Positions 48,734-58,458 are shown, counted from the first letter of the stretch. The stretch: 64,000 nt of DNA from Pseudomonas monteilii (GCA_001534745.1 CP013997.1:1302001-1366000), one strand, 5' to 3'. Translations and numbers: made by a program. Notes: generated by a model from the letters alone, not told the origin.

Positions 48734-49192
48734 TCAGGCCAGGTTCTTCTGCAAGCTGGCTCGCAGCTCGAGCAAGTCTTCCTGCAACTGACGCAATCGC
48801 TCCTGGCTGCGCCCGCTGGCCCCGAGGATGTCACCGGGTACATGGCGCGCGTCCTCGCGCAGCTGGCGGCCCTTGTCGGTCAGTTGCACCTGCACCACCC
48901 GCTCGTCCTCGCGGCTGCGGTTGCGCTTGAGCAGGCCTTCGCTCTCCAGGCGCTTGAGCAGCGGCGTCAGCGAGCCGGGGTCGGTCAACAAGCGTTGGCT
49001 GATTTCACCCACCGTCATGCCATCGTGTTCCCACAGCACCAGCATGGCCAGGTACTGGGGGTAGGTCAGGCCCAATGTCTGCAACAGGGGTTTGTACACC
49101 TTGGTCATCAGCAACGAGGTGGAATGCAGGGCGAAACAGACCTGGCTGTCCAGCAACAGCTCATCGCTGGGGGATCGGATATCGGCGTTCAT
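48734..49192 (-). CDS. OhrR-like MarR family regulator
   Basis: 152 aa. The N-terminal redox cysteine is in LLLDSQVCFALHSTSLLM (about Cys19), the hallmark of OhrR organic-hydroperoxide sensors. The winged helix shows GLTYPQYLAMLVLWEHDGMT, ISQRLLTDPGSLTPLLKRLE and NRSREDERVVQVQLTDKG. OhrR normally represses an adjacent ohr gene, but no Ohr/OsmC-like gene lies on either side here. Convergent with the acyltransferase gene; the 100-bp gap includes GGGCCC-GTA-GGGCCC (near 48699-48713). Confidence 0.88.
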   Translation of the reverse strand: MNADIRSPSDELLLDSQVCFALHSTSLLMTKVYKPLLQTLGLTYPQYLAMLVLWEHDGMTVGEISQRLLTDPGSLTPLLKRLESEGLLKRNRSREDERVVQVQLTDKGRQLREDARHVPGDILGASGRSQERLRQLQEDLLELRASLQKNLA

Positions 49193-49248
49193 GCATGTCC
49201 TTCACTGCTAAGTGGATATCAATCTGGCATGCGCGCAATGCGTTAGGT

Positions 49249-50205
49249 TCATTGTCGATGCAGCCCACTGCGCAAGGCCAGGTCCCAGGGCGGGATCGGG
49301 CTGAAGCGGTGCTTGAGAAATTCGAGCAGCAATCGGCTGCGAGAGTTCGTTTCATGTTCGAGGCGCAAGGCATAGATGCCGCTGGCTTCCGGTGAGGGCA
49401 GGCCGTTTTCGCAGAACAACGGCATCAGTTCGCCGCGCATCAGGTGCTCGCTGGTCAACCAGGTAGGCAGGTGCGCGATGCCCAGCCCGGCCAGCGCGCC
49501 ACACAGCAGCGCCTCGGCATTGTTGGCCGTCATGCGCACGCGGCGTGGCCGATACAGGCGGGTGCTGTCGCCTTCCTTGAAGCGCCAGGCGAAGGGCGGC
49601 GCCAGACCGTCCCAGTCCAGGCCGTCGTGCTCGGGCAGTTCGGCCGGTGTGGAAGGGATGCCGCGTCGGGCCAGGTAGGCTGGGCTGGCGCAGGCGATGC
49701 GGACCATCGAAGCCAGTGGGGTGGCGACGCGCCGCGTATCGGCCAGGGGACCGGCGCGCAGCACCAGGTCGAATTCGCCCAGCAGGCTGCCTTGCAGGTC
49801 GACGAAGCTGTCGATCAGCTGCAGCTGAACGTCCAGCCCAGGGTAGGCGACCAGAAAATCGGCGATGGCCGGCGCCAGGTGGCGGCGGCCCAGGGCGGCG
49901 GGCGCATTGAGTCGGATCAGCCCCTCGGGCGACTCGCTGAGCGACACGGCTTCGGCACGGGCCAGGCGCCACTCTTCGAGGATGCGCCGCGCGCGCTCGG
50001 CGAACGCCCGGCCCGACGGCGTCGCCTCGATCCGGTGCGTGCTGCGCACGAACAGGCGGCTGCCCACGGCGTTTTCCAGGCTGTCCATGCGCCGCGCCAC
50101 TGCCGAAGGCGTCAACGGATGACGCCGTGCAGCGGCCGAGAAGCTCCCGGTTTCCAGTACGTCCAGGAACAGAGCGAACTGGGCGGACAACACGTCGGGC
50201 GTCAT
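49249..50205 (-). CDS. LysR family transcriptional regulator
   Basis: 318 aa from the ATG at 50205 with AAGG upstream (MTPDVLSAQFALFLDVLETG). The N-terminal helix-turn-helix reads SFSAAARRHPLTPSAVARRM with the LENAVGSRLFVRSTHRIEAT wing, followed by a type 2 periplasmic-like effector domain (IRLNAPAALGRRHLAPAIAD, LVLRAGPLADTRRVATPLAS). It is divergent from the TSUP exporter gene, so it probably controls that gene; the inducer is unknown. Confidence 0.9.
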   Translation of the reverse strand: MTPDVLSAQFALFLDVLETGSFSAAARRHPLTPSAVARRMDSLENAVGSRLFVRSTHRIEATPSGRAFAERARRILEEWRLARAEAVSLSESPEGLIRLNAPAALGRRHLAPAIADFLVAYPGLDVQLQLIDSFVDLQGSLLGEFDLVLRAGPLADTRRVATPLASMVRIACASPAYLARRGIPSTPAELPEHDGLDWDGLAPPFAWRFKEGDSTRLYRPRRVRMTANNAEALLCGALAGLGIAHLPTWLTSEHLMRGELMPLFCENGLPSPEASGIYALRLEHETNSRSRLLLEFLKHRFSPIPPWDLALRSGLHRQ

Positions 50206-50222
50206 GGAAAAACCTTTTTGAC

Positions 50223-50272
50223 TGTGCGAAATGTGCACAGCCATTGTGCGGGGTTGTGCGTTTCCGTGCAAA
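50223..50272. promoter_or_regulatory. Possible LysR-regulator binding region
   Basis: The 121-bp gap between the divergent LysR and TSUP genes has repeated TGTGC elements: TGTGCGAAATGTGCACA (50223-50239), then ATTGTGCGGGGTTGTGCG. TGTGCACA is palindromic, and TGCGAAATGTGCA fits the T-N11-A LysR box. Function is inference. Confidence 0.45.
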
Positions 50273-50326
50273 GCGCGACCCGTTAGCATGACAGCCTACT
50301 GGGTGAAGACAAAAAAGTGAGTCAGG

Positions 50327-51073
50327 ATGGAAACGGTGATGTTCGTGGCGCTGGGCGCCGCCCTGGGGACCATGGGGGGCTTGTTCGGCATCGGTGGTGG
50401 GTTGATCGCCATTCCGGCGTTGGCCGTCCTGTTCGGGCTCGATCAGCAGATGGCGCAAGGCACGGCCTTGGTGATGGTGGTGCCGAACGTCATGCTCGCT
50501 CTGTGGCGTTACCACCAGCGCAATCGCATCGAATGGCGCCATGCCTTGCCCCTGTCGGTGTGCAGCCTGGTGTTCGCCTGGCTGGGCTCGATCTGGGCGG
50601 TAGGGCTCGATGCCCATGTCATGCGCCTGGGGTTCGTCGGTTTTCTGGTGGCGCTGGCACTCTGGAACGGGGTGCGCCTGCTCATGCGTCGCGCGGTGGC
50701 CAGCGACCGTCTGCGGCACCCTTGGCCTTGGCTGGGTGTGCTGGGGGCCTTCGCCGGAAGCATGGGTGGGCTGTTCGGCGTGGGCGGCGCGGTGGTAGCG
50801 ACGCCGGTGCTGACCAGCGTCTTCGGCACCACGCAAGTGGTCGCCCAGGGTCTGTCCCTGGCGCTGGCCGTGCCGAGCACGTCCATCACCCTGCTGACCT
50901 ATGGCGTGCACCACAGCGTCGACTGGAGCATCGGCCTGCCCTTGGCCGTGGGCGGGCTGCTGAGCATCAGCTGGGGCGTGAAGCTCGCCCATGCCCTGCC
51001 CGAAAAAGTCCTGCGTGGCCTGTTCTGCGGGTTTCTCGTGGTGTGTGCGGTGTTGCTGGCGTTCGAGGTGTGA
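50327..51073 (+). CDS. TSUP family (TauE/SafE-like) membrane exporter
   Basis: 248 aa, about eight transmembrane helices in two homologous halves. Each half begins with a Gly-rich motif: GTMGGLFGIGGGLIAIPALA near residue 16 and GSMGGLFGVGGAVVATPVLT near 146, the TSUP signature. Members export sulfite, sulfoacetate or related organosulfur anions. The substrate here is unknown; the divergent LysR gene suggests it is inducible. Confidence 0.9.
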   Translation: METVMFVALGAALGTMGGLFGIGGGLIAIPALAVLFGLDQQMAQGTALVMVVPNVMLALWRYHQRNRIEWRHALPLSVCSLVFAWLGSIWAVGLDAHVMRLGFVGFLVALALWNGVRLLMRRAVASDRLRHPWPWLGVLGAFAGSMGGLFGVGGAVVATPVLTSVFGTTQVVAQGLSLALAVPSTSITLLTYGVHHSVDWSIGLPLAVGGLLSISWGVKLAHALPEKVLRGLFCGFLVVCAVLLAFEV

Positions 51074-51100
51074 GCCGCAAGCCGCCAGCCGCCAGCTATA

Positions 51101-51138
51101 AGTTGCAAGCTGCAAGCTGCAAGCTGCAAGCTGCAAGC
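51101..51138 (+). repeat. Heptamer array AAGCTGC
   Basis: About five tandem copies of the 7-mer aagctgc directly after the TSUP gene. Confidence 0.9.
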
Positions 51139-51219
51139 CGTGGCAGGGCTGAACACTTGGCGATTGATTGAACGGCATCAGGGCTGAAGTTGATGCCGAA
51201 CGTCAGTGCAACGCCTCTC

Positions 51220-51281
51220 AGCTTGTAGCTTGTAGCTTGTAGCTTGTAGCTTGTAGCTTGTAGCTTGTAGCTTGTAGCTTG
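51220..51281 (-). repeat. Heptamer array AGCTTGT
   Basis: Nearly nine perfect tandem copies of the 7-mer agcttgt, ending 5 bp before the stop codon of the DAHP synthase gene. In RNA it can pair with the array at 51101-51138 through one G-U pair per repeat. Confidence 0.95.
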
Positions 51282-51285
51282 CCAC

Positions 51286-52635
51286 TCACCGCTTGAGACT
51301 GCTCTTCAACGTGTCGGCAATCATGAACGCCAGCTCCAGCGACTGATCGGCGTTCAGACGCGGGTCGCAGTGGGTATGGTAGCGATCCGACAGGCCGGCT
51401 TCGGTGATCGGCCGGGCACCGCCGATGCACTCGGTCACGTTCTGGCCGGTCATCTCGATGTGAATGCCGCCGGCATGGGTGCCTTCGGCGCGATGCACGT
51501 CGAAGAAGTGCCGGACCTCCGCCAGGATCTGCGCGAAGTCGCGGGTCTTGTAGCCGCTGCTGGCCTTGATGGTGTTGCCGTGCATCGGGTCGCAGCTCCA
51601 CAGCACCTGGCGGCCTTCGCGGGTGACCGTCTGCAGCAACCGGGGGAAATGCTCGGCCACCTTGTCCGCGCCCATGCGCACGATCAGGTTGAGGCGGCCC
51701 GGGTCGTTGTCGGGGTTGAGCACATCGATCAGCCGGAGCAGCTCCTGCGGGTCCATGCTCGGGCCCACCTTGACCCCGATGGGGTTGTGCACGCCGCGCA
51801 GGAACTCCACGTGAGCCCCGTCGAGCTGGCGTGTACGGTCGCCGATCCACAGCATGTGCGCCGAGCAGTCGTAGGGGTCGCCGGTCAGGCTGTCGTGGCG
51901 CACGAACGCTTGCTCGTAGTTGAGCAGAAGCGCTTCATGCGCGGTGAAGAAGCTGGTCTCGCGCAGCTGCGGCGCGCTGTCCAGGCCGCAGGCACGCATG
52001 AAGGCCAGGGTCTCGTCGATGCGATCGGCCAGTTGATGGTACTTGGTGGCCAACGCCGAGTTGGCGATGAAGTCCAGGTTCCAGCGGTGCACCTGGTGCA
52101 GGTCGGCAAAGCCACCCTGGGCGAAGGCGCGCAGCAGGTTCAGGCTGGCGGTGGCCTGGTGGTAGGCCTGCAGCAGGCGCTCAGGGTCCGGCACGCGGCT
52201 GACGGGGTCGAAGCCGATGCCATTGACGATGTCGCCCCGGTACGCCGGCAGGGTGACGCCCTCGAGGGTTTCGTCATTGGCCGAGCGCGGTTTGGCGAAC
52301 TGGCCCGCCATGCGACCGACCTTGACCACCGGCAGGCCGGCGGCAAAGGTCATGACGATCGCCATCTGCAGCAGCACCTTGAAGGTGTCGCGGATCTTCG
52401 CGGCAGAAAACTCCGCGAAGCTTTCGGCGCAGTCGCCCCCTTGCAGCAGGAAGGCCCGGCCCTGGGTCACCTCGGCAAACTGACGGCGCAGTTCCCGCGC
52501 TTCGCCTGCGAACACCAGGGGCGGGTAGCTGGCCAGGGTCTGCTCGACCCGGCCCAGGTGGGCGGCGTCAGGGTAGATCGGCTGCTGCTGGATCGGCAAG
52601 GCGCGCCAGCTGTCGGGGCTCCACGGTCTGTTCAT
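51286..52635 (-). CDS. Class II 3-deoxy-7-phosphoheptulonate (DAHP) synthase
   Basis: 449 aa from the ATG at 52635 ([20 protein letters not shown]). First step of the shikimate pathway: PEP + erythrose 4-phosphate to DAHP. Class II (plant/PhzC-like) motifs: [17 protein letters not shown] (metal Cys near residue 70), [72 protein letters not shown] and [15 protein letters not shown]. Length is usual for the class. It stands alone, divergent from the spermidine-synthase-like gene. Confidence 0.95.
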   Translation of the reverse strand: MNRPWSPDSWRALPIQQQPIYPDAAHLGRVEQTLASYPPLVFAGEARELRRQFAEVTQGRAFLLQGGDCAESFAEFSAAKIRDTFKVLLQMAIVMTFAAGLPVVKVGRMAGQFAKPRSANDETLEGVTLPAYRGDIVNGIGFDPVSRVPDPERLLQAYHQATASLNLLRAFAQGGFADLHQVHRWNLDFIANSALATKYHQLADRIDETLAFMRACGLDSAPQLRETSFFTAHEALLLNYEQAFVRHDSLTGDPYDCSAHMLWIGDRTRQLDGAHVEFLRGVHNPIGVKVGPSMDPQELLRLIDVLNPDNDPGRLNLIVRMGADKVAEHFPRLLQTVTREGRQVLWSCDPMHGNTIKASSGYKTRDFAQILAEVRHFFDVHRAEGTHAGGIHIEMTGQNVTECIGGARPITEAGLSDRYHTHCDPRLNADQSLELAFMIADTLKSSLKR

Positions 52636-52749
52636 CAGGGCTCTCGGGCAAGGGAAAAGGGCGATGGCCCATGGTAGCAGGTGCGCGTTGGGTTGTTGCG
52701 CCCTCGGCATTGACGGACAATGCCCGCTTTTGCGCACGTGGACGGGGCA

Positions 52750-53505
52750 ATGACGAACGAGCGGCAAGAGCGGCTGCTGGAGCGGGTCGAGGATGCCTTC
52801 GGCGTCATCAGTGTGCTCGAGGTGGACGAGTACCGATTTCTGGAATTCGGCGATGCCATCGAGCAGAGCTGTGTGTTCACCGCCGACCCGGCCTGGCTCG
52901 AGTACGACTACACGCGGGCCATGCTGCTGGGGGCGCTGTGCCATGAGGCGCCGGACAGCGCGCTGTTCCTGGGGCTGGGCGCCGGCACCCTGACCCAGGC
53001 CTGCCTGAAATTCCTGCCGCTGGAAGACGTCGAGGCCATCGAACTGCGTCCTGACGTGCCGCGCCTGGCCATGCAGTACCTGGGGCTGGACGATGACCCG
53101 CGCCTTTATGTGCGCATCGGCGATGCCATGGCCTTGTTGCCGGACGCCGAATGCGCGGACCTGATCTTCGTCGACCTGTATACCGATCACGGCCCCGGCG
53201 TCGCGCACCTGGCCTGGAATTTCCTGCAGGACTGCCAGCGCAAGCTCAATCCGGGCGGTTGGCTGGTGATCAACCAGTGGGCCAACGACGACGGCAAGCC
53301 GCTGGGCGCTGCCTTGCTGCGGGGGCTCTACCACCGGCATTACTGGGAGCTGCCGGTCAAGGAGGGCAATGTGGTGCTGCTGGTGCCCGCCGACCTCGAC
53401 CAGACGCTCGACCTGCCCGCCCTGCGCCAGCGCGCCCAGGCGTTGGCCCCTCGTCTGGGGTATGACCTGGAGCCGCTGATCCGGGTGGTGCGTCCGGCCA
53501 CCTGA
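52750..53505 (+). CDS. Spermidine synthase-like methyltransferase-fold protein
   Basis: 251 aa from the ATG at 52750. The Rossmann-fold nucleotide-binding loop [20 protein letters not shown] is near residue 78, followed by [20 protein letters not shown] and the acidic region [16 protein letters not shown] where the spermidine synthase family has its catalytic Asp. It lacks the N-terminal strand domain of classic SpeE and is shorter. A polyamine role is not certain; annotated as a spermine/spermidine synthase-domain protein. Confidence 0.82.
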   Translation: MTNERQERLLERVEDAFGVISVLEVDEYRFLEFGDAIEQSCVFTADPAWLEYDYTRAMLLGALCHEAPDSALFLGLGAGTLTQACLKFLPLEDVEAIELRPDVPRLAMQYLGLDDDPRLYVRIGDAMALLPDAECADLIFVDLYTDHGPGVAHLAWNFLQDCQRKLNPGGWLVINQWANDDGKPLGAALLRGLYHRHYWELPVKEGNVVLLVPADLDQTLDLPALRQRAQALAPRLGYDLEPLIRVVRPAT

Positions 53506-53823
53506 GCGATGGACTAAACGATTCAGCCGCCAGCAATGCCTGGCGCACGACTTGACCGGTCGGTAAAAAAAATCTCACCGCGAATCGCCGATTCGGGTAT
53601 AGTACGCGCCGGTCTTTCAGCGGGCCCCCGTTGCAGGTGGTGCAAATCCTCCGAATTCAGCTACGGCTGCGCGTCCGCTCGTCGGACTTTCCCAAGATGT
53701 TCCCTTTTCAATCGTCTTCGCAAATCCCCGCCGCCAGAGCTGCCTGGGTGACCTTAGGGTCTTTCAAGGCATGTGCAGCTTTGGAGCATGGGTCTTTGCG
53801 GATGCACCTCTAGAGGCAGACCC
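53506..53823 (+). promoter_or_regulatory. deaD promoter and long 5' leader
   Basis: TATAGT at 53598-53603 is a strong -10 candidate; the -35 near TCACCG (53575-53580) is weak. Transcription from here gives a leader of about 215 nt without an open frame. Long leaders are known for cold-inducible deaD/csdA genes; that this one is cold-regulated is inference. Confidence 0.5.
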
Positions 53824-55494
53824 ATGACCCAGGAAACCGGCGGATTCGCCGCTCTCGATCTCAATCCCAGCATCGTTGCCGCCGTACTGGCCACCGGCTA
53901 TGAAGAGCCGTCCGCCATTCAGCAGCAATCGATCCCGATCATTCTCGCCGGTCACGACATGATCGGCCAGGCGCAGACCGGCACCGGCAAGACCGCTGCC
54001 TTCGCCCTGCCCATCCTGAATCGTATCGACACGAGCAAGCGCGAACCGCAAGCCCTGATCCTGGCGCCAACCCGTGAGTTGGCGCTGCAAGTAGCTACAG
54101 CCTTCGAAACCTACGCCAAGCAGATGCCGGGCGTGAACGTGGTGGCCGTGTACGGCGGCGCCCCGATGGGCCCGCAGCTGCGTGCCATCCGCAACGGCGC
54201 CCAGATCGTCGTCGCCACCCCCGGTCGCCTGTGCGACCACCTGCGCCGTGACGAGAAGGTCCTGTCGACCGTGCGTCACCTGGTCCTCGACGAAGCCGAC
54301 GAGATGCTCAAGCTCGGCTTCATGGACGACCTGGAAGTGATCTTCGCCGCACTGCCGGAAACCCGTCAGACCGTACTGTTCTCGGCCACGCTGCCGTCGT
54401 CGATCCGCTCGATCGCCGAACGTCACCTGCGCGAGCCCAAGCACGTCAAGATCCAGAGCAAGACCCAGACCGTCACCGCGATCGACCAGGCCCACCTGAT
54501 GGTGCACGCCGACCAGAAGATCCCGGCCGTGCTGCGCCTGTTGGAAGTGGAAGAGTTCGACGCGCTGATCGCCTTCGTGCGCACCAAGCAAGCCACCCTG
54601 GACCTGGCCAGCGCGCTGGAAGCCAAGGGCTACAAGGCCGCTGCCCTAAACGGCGACATCGCCCAGAACCAGCGTGAGCGCGTCATCGACTCGCTCAAGG
54701 ACGGTCGCCTGGACATCGTCGTCGCCACCGACGTCGCCGCCCGTGGTCTGGACGTTCCGCGCATCACCCACGTGTTCAACGTCGACATGCCGTACGACCC
54801 CGAGTCCTACGTGCACCGTATCGGCCGTACCGGCCGTGCCGGTCGTGAAGGCCGTGCCCTGCTGCTGGTCACGCCGCGCGAGCGTCGCATGCTGCAGGTG
54901 ATCGAGCGTGTCACCGGCCAGAAAGTCGCCGAAGCGCGTCTGCCCAATGCCCAGGCCGTGCTGGACGCCCGCATCAAGAAGCTGACCAACAGCCTCGCAC
55001 CGCTGGTGGCCGATTCCGAAGCCAGCCATGGCGAGCTGCTCGACCGCCTGACCACCGACCTGGGCTGCAGCCCACGTGCCCTGGCCGCGGCCCTGCTGCG
55101 CAAGGCCACCAATGGTCAGGCCCTGGACCTGGCCAGCGTCGAGCGTGACCAGCCGCTGGTGCCGTCGCACACCCCGCGCGAGCGTACCGGTGAGCGCAGC
55201 GACCGTGGCGAGCGCGGTGACCGCGAGCGTCGCGCGCCGCTGCCACTGGCCGAAGGCCGTGTCCGTTGCCGTACCGCCCTGGGTGCCCGTGACGGCATCG
55301 CCGCCAAGAACCTGCTGGGCGCGATCCTCAACGAAGGTGGCCTGGCCCGTGATGCGATCGGTCGCATCCAGGTGCGTGACAGCTTCAGCCTGGTCGAGCT
55401 GCCGGAAGACGGCCTCGAGAAGCTGCTGACCAAGCTCAAGGACACCCGTGTCGCCGGCAAACAGCTCAAGCTGCGTCGCTATCGCGAAGATTGA
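53824..55494 (+). CDS. deaD: DEAD-box RNA helicase DeaD/CsdA
   Basis: 556 aa from the ATG at 53824 (GAGG upstream). Motifs in order: Q motif GYEEPSAIQQQSIPIILAG, Walker A AQTGTGKTAAFALPIL, PTRELA, DEAD in LVLDEADEMLKLGFMDD, SAT (FSATLPSSIR), and motif VI HRIGRTGRAGREGRALL. After the helicase core comes an Arg-rich stretch (ERTGERSDRGERGDRERR) and then the DbpA/CsdA RNA-binding domain (GRVRCRTALGARDGIAAKNL, ending KQLKLRRYRED). Ribosome assembly and RNA turnover, notably in the cold. Shorter than E. coli DeaD (629 aa) because the tail is reduced. Confidence 0.94.
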   Translation: MTQETGGFAALDLNPSIVAAVLATGYEEPSAIQQQSIPIILAGHDMIGQAQTGTGKTAAFALPILNRIDTSKREPQALILAPTRELALQVATAFETYAKQMPGVNVVAVYGGAPMGPQLRAIRNGAQIVVATPGRLCDHLRRDEKVLSTVRHLVLDEADEMLKLGFMDDLEVIFAALPETRQTVLFSATLPSSIRSIAERHLREPKHVKIQSKTQTVTAIDQAHLMVHADQKIPAVLRLLEVEEFDALIAFVRTKQATLDLASALEAKGYKAAALNGDIAQNQRERVIDSLKDGRLDIVVATDVAARGLDVPRITHVFNVDMPYDPESYVHRIGRTGRAGREGRALLLVTPRERRMLQVIERVTGQKVAEARLPNAQAVLDARIKKLTNSLAPLVADSEASHGELLDRLTTDLGCSPRALAAALLRKATNGQALDLASVERDQPLVPSHTPRERTGERSDRGERGDRERRAPLPLAEGRVRCRTALGARDGIAAKNLLGAILNEGGLARDAIGRIQVRDSFSLVELPEDGLEKLLTKLKDTRVAGKQLKLRRYRED

Positions 55495-55510
55495 TGCACA
55501 GGTGATGTAG

Positions 55511-55549
55511 AAAACCCCGGTTCGAGGCAGCTCGAACCGGGGTTTTTTT
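55511..55549 (+). terminator. Rho-independent terminator of deaD
   Basis: Perfect 12-bp stem CCCCGGTTCGAG / CTCGAACCGGGG (55515-55526, 55531-55542), loop GCAG, then seven T. Confidence 0.95.
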
Positions 55550-56087
55550 ATGGCGGGCGTTCAAGCAGGTAGGCTGGATTTGCATGCAGTCAGGGCGCCA
55601 GGTGACGGATTGGCACAACCCTATGAGAGCGGGCTTGCCTGCTATGCAGGCAGTGATGGGGCGGACGCCATCGCGGGCAAGCCCGCCCTTATAGGGCATA
55701 AAGTATCTTTCTGATTTTAAATGAAAAATTCCAGAATTTTTGTGGGCCCTGCAGGCCCAATCGCGGCACAGGGGCCGCTCCTACACCCGTAGTCACACCG
55801 CAATGAGGCAGAGTGTTGCGATCACCTGTAGGAGCGGCCCCTGTGCCGCGATGGGCCGCAAAGCGGCCCCAGAAATCAATCGGAGATAAAGCCTCTGAGC
55901 CATGCCAGCTATCGTCATGTTCTCTGCGCGACAGCACGCCGCCAAGGCGGCGGGCGGACTCCCACAGGACCGCGATGCTTTGCCTTATCGCAGTGTGGCT
56001 ATGGGGTGTTGAAGCGCTCCATAAGTCGATTGACCATAAAGCCTCCGGACGCGGCAGGCGAAAGCTCAAGGTCACGAAACCGCAGGC
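55550..56087. repeat. REP and composite repeat region between deaD and htpX
   Basis: No credible gene. A REP pair lies at about 55622-55690 (agcgggcttgcctgctatgc ... catcgcgggcaagcccgc). Next, 55697-55792 is related to the 103-bp units at 42891 and 43172 (gccctgcaggcccaatcgcg), and 55828-55970 matches 43037-43170 (gtaggagcggcccctgtgcc, ctctgcgcgacagc). Confidence 0.8.
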
Positions 56088-56112
56088 AAAAAAAGAGGCG
56101 ACCGAAGTCGCC
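56088..56112 (-). terminator. Rho-independent terminator of htpX
   Basis: On the minus strand GGCGAC-TTCG-GTCGCC (56112-56097) is followed by TC and a run of seven T (to 56088), starting about 20 bp after the htpX stop. Confidence 0.9.
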
Positions 56113-56132
56113 CCTGTAGGGTAACGCTGAGC

Positions 56133-57020
56133 TCAGCCGCGACGACGCAGCGCCTCGATGCGCTCCTCGAGCGGCGGGTGGCTCATCAGCAGGCCGGCCA
56201 GGCCATGTTTGAGGCCGCCGTTGATGCCGAAGGCCTTGAGGGTGTCGGGCATCTGCGCCGGCATGCCTTGCTCCGAACGCAGGCGTTGCAGGGCGCTGAT
56301 CATGGCACCGGTGCCGGCCAGTCGTGCACCGGCGTCATCGGCACGGTATTCGCGACGGCGCGAGAACCACATCACGATGATGCTGGCGAGAATGCCCAGC
56401 ACCAGCTCGGCGACGATGGTCGCCACGTAATAGGCGATGCCCTGGCCTTCTTCGTTCTTGAAGATCACCTTGTCGACGAAGTTGCCGATGATCCGGGCGA
56501 AGAACATCACAAAGGTGTTGACCACACCCTGCACCAGCGCCAGCGTGACCATGTCGCCATTGGCGACGTGACCGATCTCGTGTGCCAGCACCGCACGCAC
56601 CTCGTCGGGCGAGAAGCGTTCGAGCAGGCCCTGGCTGACCGCGACCAGCGCGTCGTTGCGGTTCCAGCCGGTGGCGAAGGCGTTGGCCTCGTAGGCCGGG
56701 AAGATGCCGACCTCGGGCATCTTGATGCCCGCTTCGCGCGACAGCTCCTCGACGGTCTGCAGCAGCCATTGCTCATGACGCGTACGGGGCTGGGTGATGA
56801 TCTGGGTGCCGGTGCTCATCTTGGCCATCCACTTGGAGATGAGCAGCGAGATGATCGAGCCGGCGAAGCCGAACACGGCACAGAAGACCAGCAGTTGGCC
56901 AAGGTCGAGGTCGACCCCGTTGGCGGCCATGAACCCGTCGAAGCCGAACAGGCTCAGGGTAATGCTTGCAACCAGCACCACCGCAAGGTTGGTGGCTACA
57001 AACAACAAGATGCGCATCAT
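56133..57020 (-). CDS. htpX: Membrane zinc metalloprotease HtpX
   Basis: 295 aa from the ATG at 57020. Two N-terminal transmembrane helices ([20 protein letters not shown] and [20 protein letters not shown]), the M48 zinc site [19 protein letters not shown] (HEIGH, about residue 143), two more membrane segments, and the third ligand Glu in [18 protein letters not shown]. It degrades damaged inner-membrane proteins together with FtsH. Length equals that of other Pseudomonas HtpX. Monocistronic. Confidence 0.96.
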   Translation of the reverse strand: MMRILLFVATNLAVVLVASITLSLFGFDGFMAANGVDLDLGQLLVFCAVFGFAGSIISLLISKWMAKMSTGTQIITQPRTRHEQWLLQTVEELSREAGIKMPEVGIFPAYEANAFATGWNRNDALVAVSQGLLERFSPDEVRAVLAHEIGHVANGDMVTLALVQGVVNTFVMFFARIIGNFVDKVIFKNEEGQGIAYYVATIVAELVLGILASIIVMWFSRRREYRADDAGARLAGTGAMISALQRLRSEQGMPAQMPDTLKAFGINGGLKHGLAGLLMSHPPLEERIEALRRRG

Positions 57021-57246
57021 GGTTGTCACGTTCTCCTGACGGATGAAATATTGCTCACTGCCGGGGTATATAAGGCGCAAGGCGCGCGGATTCAACCGGG
57101 GGACTATTTCAAACTGTGTAGGGCGAGGGCTGAGCGAGGTGTCGACACGTGTTGTAGGACGTGTCTGACTTCAAGGCGGGACATGACGATCGTGACACCC
57201 GATGCCGAAAGGGCCGTCCAAGCAGGCTCGGACGGCCTCCTCGAGG

Positions 57247-58458
57247 CTACTGGCGGTAGGTGCGCAGGAACTGGCCGATCCGGCCGATGGCCTGCTCCAG
57301 GTCGTCCACCCGTGGCAAGGTCACTACACGGAAGTGGTCGGGCCATGGCCAGTTGAAGGCCGTGCCCTGGACCACCAGCAGGCGTTCGGACAGCAGCAGG
57401 TCGAGCACGAACTTCTCGTCGTTGAAGATCGGGCAGACCTTGGGGTCGATGCGCGGGAAGGCGTACAACGCGCCCATGGGCTTGACGCAGCTGACGCCGG
57501 GGATGTCGTTGAGCAGTTCCCAGGCGCGGTTGCGCTGCTCGAGCAGACGGCCGGGCGGCAGCACCAGGTCGTTGATGCTCTGGTAGCCGCCGAGGGCCGT
57601 CTGGATCGCGTGCTGGGCCGGTACGTTGGCGCACAGACGCATGTTGGCCAGCATGTCGATGCCTTCGATGTAGCTCTGGGCATGGTGCTTGGGCCCGGAG
57701 ATGATCAGCCAGCCGGAACGGAAGCCCGCGACCCGGTAGGACTTCGACAGGCCGTTGAAGGTCAGGCAGAGCAGGTCCGGTGCCAGGGACGCGGTGCTGA
57801 CGTGCACGGCCTCGTCGTACAGGATCTTGTCGTAGATCTCGTCGGAGAACACCACCAGGTTGTGCTGGCGGGCCAGTTCGAGCATGCCCAGCAGCAGTTC
57901 GCGGGAATAGACCGCGCCGGTGGGGTTGTTCGGGTTGATGATCACCAGGGCCTTGGTGTTCGGGGTGATCTTGGCCTTGATGTCGTCCAGGTCCGGGAAC
58001 CAGTCGGCCTGCTCGTCGCACAGGTAGTGCACCGGCTTGCCGCCGGCCAGGCTGACGGCAGCGGTCCACAGCGGATAGTCCGGCGCCGGGATCAGCACTT
58101 CGTCGCCATTGTTCAGCAGCGCCTGCATGGACATGACGATCAGCTCGGACACGCCGTTGCCCAGGTAGATGTCCTCGATGCCGACGCCGTCGATGTCCTT
58201 CTGCTGGCAGTACTGCATCACCGCCTTACGCGCGCTGAACAGGCCCTTCGAATCGCTGTAGCCCTGGGCGGTGGGCAGGTTGCGGATCACATCCTGGAGG
58301 ATTTCCTCGGGCGCCTCGAAACCAAAGGGCGCCGGGTTGCCGATGTTCAGCTTGAGGATGCGATGGCCTTCCTCTTCCAGGCGTTTGGCGTGCTTGAGCA
58401 CCGGGCCGCGAATGTCGTAGCAGACATTGGCGAGCTTGTTCGATTTGCTGAACTGCAT
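57247..58458 (-). CDS. alaA: Alanine-synthesising aminotransferase AlaA
   Basis: 403 aa, PLP class I aminotransferase. The Schiff-base lysine is in TFNGLSKSYRVAGFRSGW, with NPNNPTGAVYSRELL, FSDEIYDKILYDEAVH and the final Arg in HFRVVTLPRVDD. The N-terminal MQFSKSNKLANVCYDIRGPV is characteristic of the AlaA/YfbQ type, which transfers an amino group from glutamate to pyruvate. Divergent from msrB. Confidence 0.92.
   Translation of the reverse strand: MQFSKSNKLANVCYDIRGPVLKHAKRLEEEGHRILKLNIGNPAPFGFEAPEEILQDVIRNLPTAQGYSDSKGLFSARKAVMQYCQQKDIDGVGIEDIYLGNGVSELIVMSMQALLNNGDEVLIPAPDYPLWTAAVSLAGGKPVHYLCDEQADWFPDLDDIKAKITPNTKALVIINPNNPTGAVYSRELLLGMLELARQHNLVVFSDEIYDKILYDEAVHVSTASLAPDLLCLTFNGLSKSYRVAGFRSGWLIISGPKHHAQSYIEGIDMLANMRLCANVPAQHAIQTALGGYQSINDLVLPPGRLLEQRNRAWELLNDIPGVSCVKPMGALYAFPRIDPKVCPIFNDEKFVLDLLLSERLLVVQGTAFNWPWPDHFRVVTLPRVDDLEQAIGRIGQFLRTYRQ

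Noticed and set aside
49352..51178. 608-codon minus-strand frame spanning the LysR and TSUP genes
   Set aside because: It crosses two genes with clear family motifs on their own frames and the divergent promoter region.
51101..51281. CRISPR-like array
   Set aside because: Contiguous 7-bp units without spacers, and no cas genes nearby. The REP clusters at 40 and 43 kb were rejected for the same reason: palindromic units with no regular spacer length.
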